A stretch of 64,000 bases of DNA. Origin: Nigrospora sphaerica. Lineage: Eukaryota > Ascomycota > Sordariomycetes > Amphisphaeriales > Apiosporaceae. Of the stretch, positions 47,801-59,712 are shown in pieces. A program made the position numbers and the translations under genes. The notes below the pieces were generated by a model. It was not told where the DNA came from and searched no databases. It worked only from the letters and a program-made list of their open reading frames with translations. The stretch covers positions 5,704,001-5,768,000 of the forward strand of contig JAGVVL010000001.1 of NCBI GenBank assembly GCA_018287875.1. Reading direction: 5' to 3'. Positions within the stretch are counted from its first letter, which is position 1. Every line of letters begins with the position of its first letter.

Positions 47801-50635
47801 GGTTCGGCAGTTGGCAGAAACGACTGGCCTCGAAGACCGGCGTTTGTCGGCAAACGAGTCTTGAAACCATGTCACCCGCCGTCGGCGCGCCGCCGGGCAT
47901 GACGTCGAAGGCTCTACCGGTCGCTTCGGCGACCGCGACCGCGGCAGTGGTGGAAGCGCAAGACATAGAGCGGGAAGGTCCCCTTCCACGCTGCCCGTCT
48001 GGTTGCGCTCCGTTGTCAAGCTGGTCTGCCATAGCAGTGTCACTCCCGGCCGTGGCGAGGGCGGAACGAAAGCCCGACGGGCGGCCAGACAAGGGTGCCG
48101 TGTCGGCTAGTGGGACCGGTCAATCGGCGTTTCTCTGTCCCGGTACGACGAGCATGGCCGACGTGCCGACGGCGCAGGGGCTGGTTAGTTTCTTCAGCCC
48201 CGTCGCGCTGCTGTGCCGTGCCATGGTAATCCCGAAACCCCGAGCATGAGATTCTCAATCTCGATAGCACATGGAGTTGTCCGCTCCCCACCCCGCCCCG
48301 GGTAGGGTTGCCTCGTCCCTCCATTCCGTACAGCTTGACAGCATGAGCTACATGCCTACCCTCGTGCTCGCTTGCCCACGCCGGACAACTGTGGTCCCCG
48401 CAAATGGACCGTGTGGCAAGTGACGGGAGGGACAAGGTTCTGGAGCCTCCATAGTTGAGACGAATGGATGACACGACGATGGCTGTCCGTGCGGAATTGC
48501 CGTACCTGACCCAACGCAGCGGATCACGCGAACCCCCGCCTGCTGGAGAACGGGAGTGTGACGGGAGCCCCTTAACCCTCCCGAAGCGATTTGGATTAAG
48601 GATCATGCAGTGGCAACGACGGCGTGCTCCCTCTTCATGCCCGCACGCTTGCGGGAGGAGCGGGAGGCTGCCTACCTCCTCCTACCGAGCGAGCTGCTAC
48701 TTAACTTACTTCAGCTAGATACTTGGGCAAGAATGAGGCACGTAAGTATGAGGCATGTAGGCCCAGTCTGGCCAGCCAATGTGTCCCCGCCCCAATAGCG
48801 CGACGTTTTACCTAGAGTACGAACTCATAAACCCACAATATAGGTTTACCGTCGGCGTCGTGGGATGCCGTCAGCCCCGTATCGTATCATTGTGGCTGAT
48901 AGCACATGTGCTGTGTTGAACATTCATTTAAAATATATGCTTCAGACCCCGCCGGTTCGGGAGGGCTCTCAGCGACCCTTGAGCCGCAAACCGGTGAATT
49001 GCCCGCTGGCAGGTGCCAACTGCCTAGTCGCATCCGAGGTGGCCAGAAGAACCGTTTGCTTTCTTCTTAAGCTGCATGTAAATGGGCGGAGGTGAGCACA
49101 GGAAGTCCGCACTGCGTCCCGGTTCCGAGCACGCACGGCAGAGCGAATAGCGGGCGGATGATATTGGCCGTTAGTCCCATCCATTCCCACCCTATACACA
49201 GTATCCAGGCTAGCTGGGAGGGAAAGACCCACTTACTACTGGAGTACACCCGACAGTAGGTAACGCGAAGGCCCGGCCAAGGATCCAGGGAACCGGTCGC
49301 ACCTGCCGCTGCTGGGATCCATTCGGACCACCGGGGAAGCTCGGGTGTAACGTCCAGGCCTGCCTTCCGTTCTGATGAGTACGCTGTTAGGTACGAGTAC
49401 CTACTTACCTAGGTACTGCGCATACTCGGTAGTCTCCAGCTTGAAGGTGCCTCCAGCACAGCACTAATGATGAAGGTGCCGAATGAAGAGAATTGAAAAG
49501 CCTAGAGCAAAACGCGTAGGGGATAGGTAGGTACTTAGGTCTCTGCTCTACTGACTCACCGTTGACCCACAGGGTTACCTAAGTACCCAAGTAAGGAGGT
49601 AGTACCCTTCCATCTTTTCAGTTGCTTCTGTCCCTTACTTAAACGTGCGCCCACGGAAGAACGTATATTGTACTTATCTCATACGTGACAACTTTGAAGG
49701 GTGTCTGTCTACTTACCTTACACTGTCGAATAAATTTGTCTGAAGGGATGCGGGTGAAAACCTACCTGAGTACCTATATATAGGAGTACGAATAGTGAAT
49801 AGCTGCGCAGGGACAGCCACTGAGCGTACCGGAGGTACCCAGGTACTCGCGCATCCAGCCTGCGTAAGCGGGTGGTAGCCCCGAAGCCCGGATGGGGTGG
49901 GGCCTGTTAAGCACAGCTACCATGACTCTCCCAGGCCTTCATTGAGTTTTCGGGTACGCTCGACCGAACCACCTGGCACGAAGCGCCTGGGAGAAAGGCC
50001 AGGGCTCGAGGTGTAGATGCTGTGGCTGGTGGGCCAGCATTGGGTTGACTCGCTTACCACCTGGAAGTATACGTACAGTACAACCGACGGCCGGGACCGC
50101 AATGCCCCTGCTCCTACGCCTTCTGCTTCACGCAGAGTTCCATATACCTCTCTCCTCTCATAACGCTGAAGGACAGCATCCTGGAGCATATCCCTCCCCG
50201 TCCTGGATTGATGCTCCGTGAAGGCAGAGAGCACGCATGGCATGTACCTCCCTCACGCGATCAAATTAAAGCGTGGGCGCTAGAAAGTTGGGGGTGCTCG
50301 GGCCCGGAGCAGGTCAACAGTGGGGGTTCTGTTCTATCGACCACGGCCAGACCACTTACCTCCCTAGAAGCTGTCGATAAAATCCCACGCGTGGCGTGTT
50401 GCTGACAGGGAACCAGGATGAACGTACGTACGGCTATCTATATACATAGGTAGTTGTAGATAATTCAGTGGGGAAGAAAAGGCCTACGACCACACCGACA
50501 CGCTCATCTGCCACCCCTTTCTAGCGCTTCTGCATTGAAGAATATTCCTTGCAAACCTGCGTTGCGACACAGCATCGTTGTCTGGGTGCTGACGTATCTA
50601 CTATTGTACTCTGTCCGCTATTTGCTTTTGTTACC

Positions 50636-50720
50636 GCCGTCGCCACCGCCGCCGCCGCCGCTACTGCTGCCGCTGCTGCTGCCACTGCTGCCGCCACTGA
50701 TGCTGCCACTGCTGCTCCAT
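50636..50720. repeat. GCC/GCT trinucleotide microsatellite
   Basis: An imperfect run of CCG, CCA, GCT and CTG triplets over about 85 bp. It is open in several frames (poly-Ala, poly-Leu/Pro), which creates spurious coding potential. Confidence 0.85.
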
Positions 50721-53059
50721 GCGAGAGGCGCTGCCAACTCGCAACCGACCTGCCCAGATATGAATGCATACTTTGGTGCATGCCTCGACTTGGTTGGATG
50801 ACATCCAATATCGCTTATCTGGCGACGTCAATTTCACAGTCGAGCCGGTCAGATCTTGCGTTCCTGTCAGGAGGTCACGATGGTCCCTCGTGCGAGCCCT
50901 CAATGAGGAAAAGGAAAGCCAGCCTCCTGGTAGTTGTAAGGTGCGGGCAGAAGCCGCTCGGACTCTCGTGTATCCGCATGGCATATGCGTTCCAGAGACT
51001 TCGCCACGGCGGCACTGCGGCGCAGTGCCTGACCCGGTTCAATGCCGAAGTACGGCAATGGCATGTACGGGAGAACGTAAGTGGTACTTGTCGAACAGCC
51101 CAAGTAGAAGTCGGCCAAGCAGTATCGCCAGTGTGGCTGTTACTGTTTACCTGGGTGCCTATCTACCTACCCTGATGGCAAGTCGCTAGTCCCTCACAGG
51201 AGATGGACAGACGGCCAACGGAGGGCTTAGCTCGCCACATTGCACCATGGATACGATGTCCGTCGTGGGGGCCAGGCGCTGGAGATCGCGGCTATCCGGA
51301 TTCCCGTGGAGCTCGTGCATGTTGGACCGGGCCAGGTTTGCTATGAACTGGAACTGGCGGTACCGTCGTTCGCCGTCCTTCTCCAGTTGTCCACTGGCGC
51401 TGGGTTCGTCTCCTCTAACGTAACAGTCACGGCTTCTGAAACCCCAAGAGATAGACGAGGGAACCAAAGGAGAAGGGAGGCCCTAGTTGCGCGCTGCCGG
51501 TCCATCTTCCATTGTTCTCCTAGCCTCCAATGGCTTTCCGCTCGTGCATGTGGCGTTACTTTGCAGGACGTCGTAGCCATTGGGAAGCGGGCGAGGGTCA
51601 CCGTAGCACCCACACCTGGTAAGCACCTATTGGACGGGGCCGGAAGGAAGAAGAGACCCGCAACAGGTGAGTACTAGATCTGTCATCTTGTGATGGGCGT
51701 TTCAACGCCATCGAACCACTACAGACCTGGCACAAGTATTGATCCTATGCACGCTGCGCTCGTACAGAATATATGGAAGGGGTTGGAGAGGGTTGGAGAG
51801 GCACCAGCTCGTTGCCGACAATCCGTGGGAGGTACTTGGTATACTTCAGCGAACAAGCCAATCCCCTCAGTAGCTGAAGCACCAGCGTCCTGCAAATTAA
51901 GACGCCATGCCGTCCGTTCGGTTGGAGAGGGCAGAGGGTTTGGCAGCCGGTGTGTTGTTCCGAATACTGCCTACTTACCTATCCCGACAGGCTATGTATG
52001 GTGTTCCATGTGCAGAGGCAAGGGGGCTTTGAGACGTCATCAGATGGCATTGGCTCCTCGCTGAGTTGCCTTGGCGGCCTGGAAGTAACCCGACATCGTC
52101 GTTACGCCTCGGGGCCTGCGGTCGACCTCTGATCTGCGGGTAAGTTGCGCAGCGATCGGCCAGGGGCTCATGCATCCGCCGAACATGATGGCGCGTGGCA
52201 CTGCTGGACTCCATTGGGGCCCGTCTGCGAACCACCGACGCGCTGAGCAGCGTGGGTGAAGTTATGATAAAGTTTCGAGCGCTGCACTAGTCTCGGTGGA
52301 ACGTCCAAGCACCCGCAAATGGGTTAACTGACCAGACGAAATGAAATGCTTCGGGCTCTCGTCGTGCCGACGAGCAGTACCGGCATGGATGCTGGCACGT
52401 ACACCGCTGAGCGGTCGTAGCAAGGTCATCCCCTTGCGACTTTCACCCATGTTTCAAGATGGAGGTCGATTTGGGACCGACCAAACCGGCATCATCATTG
52501 CCTCAACCCCGGGAAACCTGCCCCTCCCCTCTCAGGCCCCATAAAACCAACCGGCTAGGTAAGTAGGTTCCTTAAGTAGGTACCTCTTCTTGGGTTACCT
52601 AGGTCGGTAGGTACCAATGTACTCTCACTAGTCATAGAGTCGTATGAGAGTCCCGGGTTGACCCTGCCTTGCATGCGGAATTCGCTGGCAAGGATTCTGA
52701 GCTTACTATGTTGACTATGTATGACTATAGCAACTAGAGCAACCAAAGGTGTAGCCACGAGACCACCACCGAACCTGACCTGATGGGCTGGGCCTTAAAA
52801 GATTTCATCAGGTATGTGGAATCCCTCCCGCCAACGGCCACCCTTTTTGTAGAATGTCCAACATTTCCAGATGTCACCAACGATATACACAAGTCAGTTG
52901 TGTACGTGATGGCGCGTCAAACCCATTTGTCCATACGCCGTTCCCCCCGTCGTGCACAGACCCCGGCCGGTGCAGCAGCCGTGCCAGCAAACAAAAAGTG
53001 GTGATGCTCGCGTCGAGGCGAAGGGCTGGGCACGAGGCGTCCTGGCTCATGCCGCCGTT

Positions 53060-53115
53060 GAGGGCCCAGCTAGCCAGCGAGCCAGCCAGTCAGCCAGCCC
53101 GCCAGCCAGCCCGAG
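53060..53115. repeat. Imperfect CCAG/AGCC short tandem repeat
   Basis: Repeated CCAGCCAG-, AGCCCGCC- and GCCAGCGAG-like units. A similar GCAAGCCAGC tract lies at 53487-53512. Confidence 0.6.
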
Positions 53116-55437
53116 CTGGTGAAACAAACTGGGCGGCGGTAGGAAGAAGCAACGGATCTGATATCGGCGTCGCCACCCAATAGCGGACGTAGGGTGCGAC
53201 GTTGAGCGGCGCTTGGGGTACGCCAACGGGAAGCCAGGGAGATGAAAAGCACGAGTGCCAGCGACGATCCAGGAGAGGAGGACCAGCCAACACCAAAAGC
53301 CCTCCATCCTGCCAGCCACGATGTCAGTTCGACATGCCCAATGATGGTGCATGGGCAGGGTATATCAGGCGGGACGCAGATTCCCCCTCCCCTCCCCTCC
53401 CCGACGAGAAGCGACCAGCCTGTTTTTAGAACCACGGGGGTCCGCCAGCAGATTCAAAGGTGCCACGCCAGACGGGCGAGGCGGCAGGCAAGCCAGCAAG
53501 CCCGCAAGCCAGGTGGGTGATCGACGGGATCTATATTTGCCCAGTTGCTCGGCACGACGCTCATGAACGAGTGAAGTCCAAAAAGCCGTGCCGCACACTA
53601 ATAAAACTCATCAGCCAGCCCACCACCTTTTGGCACTGGCGAGAGGTGGCCCTGCCCTATGCCACCCTCCAGCTGCTCTGCCACTGTACAAACGTATGTA
53701 AGAGCATACCTCATGATGCATGTACTGTACACAGTAGGGCCGGGGCCTTGGAAGTGGAAGGGAGCGGACGTGGGCACAACCAATGAATGCCCATTTCGCG
53801 TCGTACTCCACGTTCATCCCCTCCCCCATGAGTTTGACCCCCCAGTCTGGACGATGGGGAATATACGTAGGTTGACGATGAAGAGAGGCGAACAGAGCAG
53901 GGAGCGGCGCGTAGATGCCCGCTTTCTTTATCTCGCGTGCGTGCCCCCCGGAAGATTTTGCCCCTCCCTGTACGAAAGCCACGCGCTGGCAAGGGCGGGC
54001 AGGGAGCGGCCAAGCCTGAAAGATGGGCACATGTATCCAGGCGAGTCCATCGTATTGTACGGGCCTAACGCGCTCAAGACGGTGATGATGCTTGCTGCGG
54101 CTGCTGCTGATGGTAGGCGTCCCCCTCTTCCTCCTCCTCCTCCTCCTCCCCCCCTTGTGCCGCTCATTCTCTTCAGCACGGACGCAGACCGGTATCTAAC
54201 TATGTACTAACCAAGACTAGAGCTGGTGATACAACCAGACATTCATGAACTGGAGAGGCACAGACACTGGAGCGGCCCACTGACGGAGAACCAGGAAGAA
54301 CGGGTGGACAGACGGACAGCAGCAGAAGTCTCCCTCCCCACCGACCCACCTACGGTTGGTTACCAGTGGATCCACAAACGACCCGAGCCTGAGCAACAGG
54401 AGACCCTAGTCGTCGACATGGGCTGGCTCCCACACGATCATGCATTTCGACCTCTTGAGCTTCCTATTGCTTTTCTTTTCTCACGTCTCGCGATTCCAGG
54501 CGAGCGCCGGCCCATTCGCCCTCTCCGCCCCCCCTAGGCTCTAGGCTGTCGCAGGCGAGGAGAGCGGAGGCCAATGGGTGCCATGGTCCTCCCACGCAGA
54601 GCCAAGCGACCGTCCATGGCGAGCCCCAGAGGGGCCATTCCCATCCATGGCTCCCTGTCCCACGCTGCCCTCGCCCCGCAACCAGTTAACCCGCCGACGT
54701 TGTGCGCCCACCAGTCGCGCCCGACTGGTGGTGGTGACAAATGAGTGAATGGTCCTGGTGGCTCGGCTGGCTCGGCGGCCTGACTGGCTACCGGCCATGC
54801 TGGCGTGCTGGGCCATCAGAGGGAGAGAGAGTGTGTGTGTGAGGAAGAGGGGGGGTGATGACCACAAGTTAGAGAGTATTACGACGCCGCCATGAGAGGC
54901 CTGAATGGTCGTGGGATCATTGGCTCGCTTGCGCTGGGCAGTCCGGCGCGCACAGCAACGCCGAAAACCAGCAAATAAAGTGGACAAGAGAATTAAAAAA
55001 AAGGACGCACAAGTTGTGCCCCCCGAGCATACGTATATGCGCGCGGGCGTACGCAGAGGAAGGCCGGGCGGGTGGGTGTGTGTGAGAAAGTACGGAATGT
55101 ACATACATTCCTACCTATCTCTTGCCCGGCAGACTCTCGTGTACGTCGGATGGGTGCACGTGGTCTTGGTCGTCGGTGGATTAGGCTTGGGTTTCCCCCT
55201 CCCTCCCTTCCCATCGTCCCTCATGCCCGCTACGTCGTATCCAACAAGCTCTACCTACATACCTCTCTTGTGATCCGGTTGGCATCCCTAGGAGCTGTGA
55301 TGGTAAGCGGTATTGGCATGCCCAGGTAGGTATCGTTACTGGCGGCGCAAGTTGCTTGGTTACTAGTTACCTATTGCCTAGGATGAAGATATGCGGACAA
55401 GCACACCCACCCACCCGCCGCCACATATACGAAGTAC

Positions 55438-55473
55438 ACACGCACACGCACACGCGCGCGCGCTCACACACAC
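55438..55473. repeat. CA/CG dinucleotide tract
   Basis: Alternating ACACGCACACGCGCGCGC sequence followed by CACACACA. The alternating purine-pyrimidine pattern could adopt Z-DNA. Confidence 0.7.
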
Positions 55474-56787
55474 ATGCCTACCTACTACCTATGCAGGCAT
55501 CCCTTCCGGGCAAGGATGCCAGCGAGATATGTGGACGGCGCCATCATTCAGATCTTTTGCTCTTTTAGTTAGTGTGCTCCCAGGAACGGCCTTCCGGCTT
55601 TACGCCTCGCAGCCGTGGCCCGTAACCCACACCCACCCCGTCGCTTCCTGTACTGACACGCTTGCAGGGTATAGGGGAGGGGCCAACATGGGGACATGGA
55701 TAGCCAGCTCGGCTGGAGACCAGGCTTTCCTTTCCTCCCTCGCTATCTTTCCCGGACCGTTTAGTATCTTGCCCAAAAAAGGCTGCCTGGGGCGACTGGG
55801 TTTCTGATTGCAGCTTTCTCTTGATCCTTGCATCTACTTCTGGTGCTACTCCCCAGCCGAGCCAGGTACTTCATCTACCGAGCAGCGATCAAAACACAGC
55901 CCGCGGTACCATGGCCGCTTCCCTCCCCTCCTCTCTGCTGGACTAGTATTCGGCTTTCGTTTTTTTTTGCTTTTGCCGTTTCCCATTCACACCTCACGAG
56001 CTCCTGCTAGTCGGAATCCACCCGGGCTATTTCTGGGCAGAGGTGGTGGATGCGCGACGCCCGTTTGGCTGTGTCGCGAGACCCGGCTACTGGGAATTCA
56101 CTCCCGAACATCTCATGATTCGATGAGCATCGCCACGCCTCGCCTTTGCCTCGTCGCCTCGCTCCCTGTCCCGCCGGGCCCTGTGGCCCCCCCCTTCTTT
56201 CCTCCCCATCTCTCTCCCCTCGACAAAACGGATTGCATCGCCGTGTGACCCCTTCCCGTACGTCATTTACCGTCCCTCCCCCTCGACTCTGGAAACTCAG
56301 GGACCGTCGTTCCATATCACATCGCCAATCTGTTGGTCGGCCCGTCTGTCACACACCAGTCTGTGTGCAACCGCCCGCCGCCCATCCCTTCTCCATAGCT
56401 ACCTACTTAGCTACATCACCGTGCCCCTCCCCGAGTCGCGAGCGGATTTTCGTATCTTGCATATCTAAGCTGTCTCCTGCTAGGGGGTACCGCTGCGCGC
56501 CCTCCACCACTGGAACCCTTCCTCTCCTTCTCGCGGCCCAGCCCCATCCCACATCGGCTCCCGAGACAGGTGCGGACATCGCGACGAGGCCAGCGGAGGG
56601 CATCTCTTTGCTGGATGTCTTAGAGACGCGGTGGAGTGAAAGAGGATCACACGTCCCGTTACTACGCGGTATCCTTGCGCTTTCCTAGTTGATAGCACCG
56701 TTTGAGACCCCCCTGCGCAATCGCCTTGGCCGGGACCGCAAACACGGCCTTCAGCCTCTAACAACTCGATATTGGTTTCTTTGTTCA

Positions 56788-56816
<29 letters not shown>
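56788..56816. repeat. C29 homopolymer
   Basis: Twenty-nine consecutive C on the + strand, followed by CCCCT-type repeats to about 56840. It lies about 0.9 kb upstream of the DUF2841 start. Length is likely polymorphic and prone to sequencing error. Confidence 0.85.
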
Positions 56817-56819
<3 letters not shown>

Positions 56820-57745
56820 CCCTCCCCTCCCCCTCCCCCGTCACCCTCCCGCACGGTGGCCCCGGTTCGCAGCCGCATGGACTAGCAAAATATACTCCTC
56901 CTACCTCCTCCCTGACCACCCGCCGTTTGGCCACCCCTGGTTCTGGTTCGAAGCCGCTAAGCAACATATACTCCTCCTCCTGCCCTCCCTTATTAGCATT
57001 CGTCGTTTGGCGTCTTCTCACTGCCGCCAACCTCTCGAGCAAGTTCGCTCTATCCGTCCCAACAAAGAAACACTGTCTCGCTTATTTGCCGTCGACGCCC
57101 GAAGTGCCGTCTCGCATTCCCCCACACCCGAGTATAACACACACGACCTCTTATCCGCACTGCCCGGCGTGAGTGTGTGCCCCGTGGTACTGGAGTCCTC
57201 CCGCTCCTCCGCACGCTGTCTGCGCCGACGCTGGGATTGCCACTTGGTCCCAGGCCCACCCCAGCAGCATATATTGCCCCGGGTGTGGTACGCCAGCCTG
57301 GACTTTAGACGGCTTGATCTTCGTCTTCCCGGATATACTCCCACCTGCGGGTCTGCTCTTGCACCGCTCGAAACACTCCCGTGCCCGTACCAGCAACCAG
57401 TCACCAGCGCTTCCTTCTTATGCTGAGTCTCGTTCCACGCCCACTCACTGTGGAAATACACCAGGGCACCACGTCGCCCCTCTGCAACGCTACCCCAAGG
57501 TCCCTCCGCTGTCTTGTAAGAGCCAAACTCGCATGAGTCTTGTTTGTAACGCAGTCTGCTAACCCGGCTGCCAGGCGTGAGGCTTTGTGTTGACCCGGTT
57601 CCAGGGGTTGCTTCACCCTCCGGCTCCTTCGGCCCCTTCATGAACGGGGGCGCAGGTGGCACAACGTCCTGTACCGCGGAAGCAATATAATTTTCCGCAC
57701 TCGGGGCTTTCATTGCTCTCGCCATCTTATCCCAACACCCCAACC

Positions 57746-59712
57746 ATGGTTCAGCAACTCGATCCCCAGCGGGATGTCCAGCACCCCCGCAACCCTTTCA
57801 GCGTTGATGAGAGATATACAGCCGTCCCGGCACCCGAGCTGAACTACCACAAGTATCAACCACCGATGGTGAGTATGTTCCGTTGCTGCCGGTTTGTGAG
57901 GTCATCGCCAACTCACAGTGCCGCAGACCATCGAGAAGGCTCTTCGCCAGCATGCTAAACTGGACGGCTCTCACTATTTCGTTGCTGTTCTCGGCCACGA
58001 CGGAGAAGTTCGCACACTAGTATCACCGTCACAGCAGAATGTGAAGGTTGCCGCCTTTTTCGACAGCGACAAGTTTCAACGCTCTATGCACCGTATTGAA
58101 GCCGGTAAGTAGAACATACGTTGACTCGCTTTGCACCTTGCTTACTCTGGCACCCAGCCTCGTCGACACTAGGCACCGGTCCAGATGCCGGTCTTGACAA
58201 TGGCATGGGCCAGTTTTCTCGCTGGGGGATGGATCGCCGTTACGCGCGTGAGGTGGACGCCTTCGATGATGATCGTCACTATAAGACGCGGAAGCGGCAG
58301 AGAGCCAGCGGCGCCCGTCGTCAGGTTGACTACGACGACGAGACCCTCCACATCCCCACCGTGGCATCTACCAGAGCCATTGAGCTCACCGACGAGGATG
58401 AGCTCTGGAATTTCTACGAACAGCGCTTCAAGAACTGCCAGCAGACGGCATGCAAACTCATAGCCAAGGCGTGGATCAAAGCTGTCGAGCCCAAGAAACA
58501 ATCGACTCATCCGTACACGGGAAGCGACGAAAAGGCCCCCGATTGGTGGCCACAGCCGTGGGGGCCTGGGAAGGACGACCGCGTCCGGCATAAGGAGCCT
58601 GACCATCTCTACAAGCGAGGTACGCGAGATTGCCTAGCGCCCATGTCCACGACTTGGATGAACTGACACGTACTTGATTATGACCAGAACGTCTTCACCT
58701 GTTGAACCACATTCTCCGTATGATCGTCAAGCCGAACGACCAGCAGCCTCCAAACGTCAGGAAGTTGAACCTGGATGTTCACAAGTTGGAGGAAGTGACC
58801 AACGAGGCCTTGTCAGCTTTCTTTACCGACAAAGACAACCTCAGCAACGCGCAGAAGAGGCCCTACCTGAGAGAAATCTTCAAGGTCGCCTATCAGGAAG
58901 AGCGCCACAGAGCAGGCAAGCTCGGTTAGTATCACCTGGGTCCGTATGCGCCGGGGACCCTTGTTAATTGGTCGTTAGGCACCTCGCGCGTGTTTGTTAA
59001 GTCGGACGACCGCCTCGATGGATACCTGTCTGACCGCGACGAGGCCTCGCTGTACAAGAGCGAGGGGGACAAGGACGACACGCCCATACCGTCGAGGGTT
59101 TCGCCGTCCCGGAACGGCATGCCGCTCCACGGCGCCGGCCACAGCCCGTCTCACATGCAGGGAGGCTCGTTCATGAACGTGGGGGACATGGGAACTCGAG
59201 AGCCGTATCAGCAGCCCATGTTGACGACGGACGGTGCCGCTGATCCGCATCATTACGTTGAAGACTCGGTCCTTCCGCCTCAGCCGGGCCTCCACACCCC
59301 CGGTGGCTACCCGGAAATGTACAACAACCCGCACGACGCCAGTCGACGCTCCTCGGCCATGGTACCGACGCCGAGCGATTACCATAGCCCTGCGGCGCCC
59401 GCCGTCTACTCCTGGACGAACACGTCGAACGGACCGAGCCATTCCTACGCACCTCACCAACCAGCAGCCCCGTCTAATTTTGTCAACCCCTCGGGCGTGG
59501 CTGTGGCACCGAATCAAGACTTCATAGCCTACAATCACATGGCCAGGAACCACAACGCGCCGATCTCGGCCACGCTTTACCGGCCTGATGGTTTCGGCAC
59601 CGGCACGATGGGCCCCGCGGGGGGGTACGCTGACTACGTCCAAGGAGACGGGAGGATTCTGCACGGGGCACCCATCAAGATGGAAGCCATGGCTCGAAAC
59701 TCCATCTCCTGA
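57746..59712 (+). CDS. DUF2841 / YDR124W-like fungal protein
   Basis: Five exons: 57746-57868, 57927-58104, 58158-58619, 58688-58924, 58979-59712, giving 577 residues. All four introns are short (53-68 bp) with consistent phases. The first 110 residues hold a small domain (TIEKALRQHAKLDGSHYFVAV...SDKFQRSMHRIEA). A basic cluster KTRKRQR at about residue 150 is a likely nuclear signal. The region from about 190 to 330 (TDEDELWNFYEQRFKNCQQ; PDWWPQPWGPGKDDRVRHKEPDHLYKRERL) is the helical DUF2841 domain. The family includes yeast YDR124W and an Aspergillus fumigatus protein encoded in the subtelomeric hrmA-associated cluster. The C-terminal 240 residues are Pro/Ser/Asn-rich and probably disordered. 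A nuclear regulatory role is a guess from composition. No membrane or secretion signal is seen. Confidence 0.9.

Larger units (their letters stand above)
43988..57745. other. 13.8-kb gene-poor region
   Basis: I recognise no gene, transposase, reverse transcriptase, tRNA or rRNA in this stretch. It is not AT-rich. It contains a C14 run (44868-44881), a GCC/GCT microsatellite (50636-50720), several TACCTAGGTA-type motifs (49385-49600, 49760, 52556-52620), CCAG/AGCC-rich tracts (53065-53115, 53480-53512), a CA/CG dinucleotide tract (55438-55473) and a C29 run (56788-56816). The last 1.6 kb are pyrimidine-rich on the + strand and probably belong to the promoter and long leader of the DUF2841 gene. 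Confidence 0.6.

Noticed and set aside
50535..51175. Overlapping open frames with poly-Ala or poly-Leu/Pro
   Set aside because: Produced by the GCC/GCT microsatellite at 50636-50720; no domain and no splice-consistent extension.
56689..57426. 245-codon open frame upstream of the DUF2841 gene
   Set aside because: It includes a poly-Pro run from the C29 tract and otherwise lacks protein-like conservation; more likely promoter or leader sequence.
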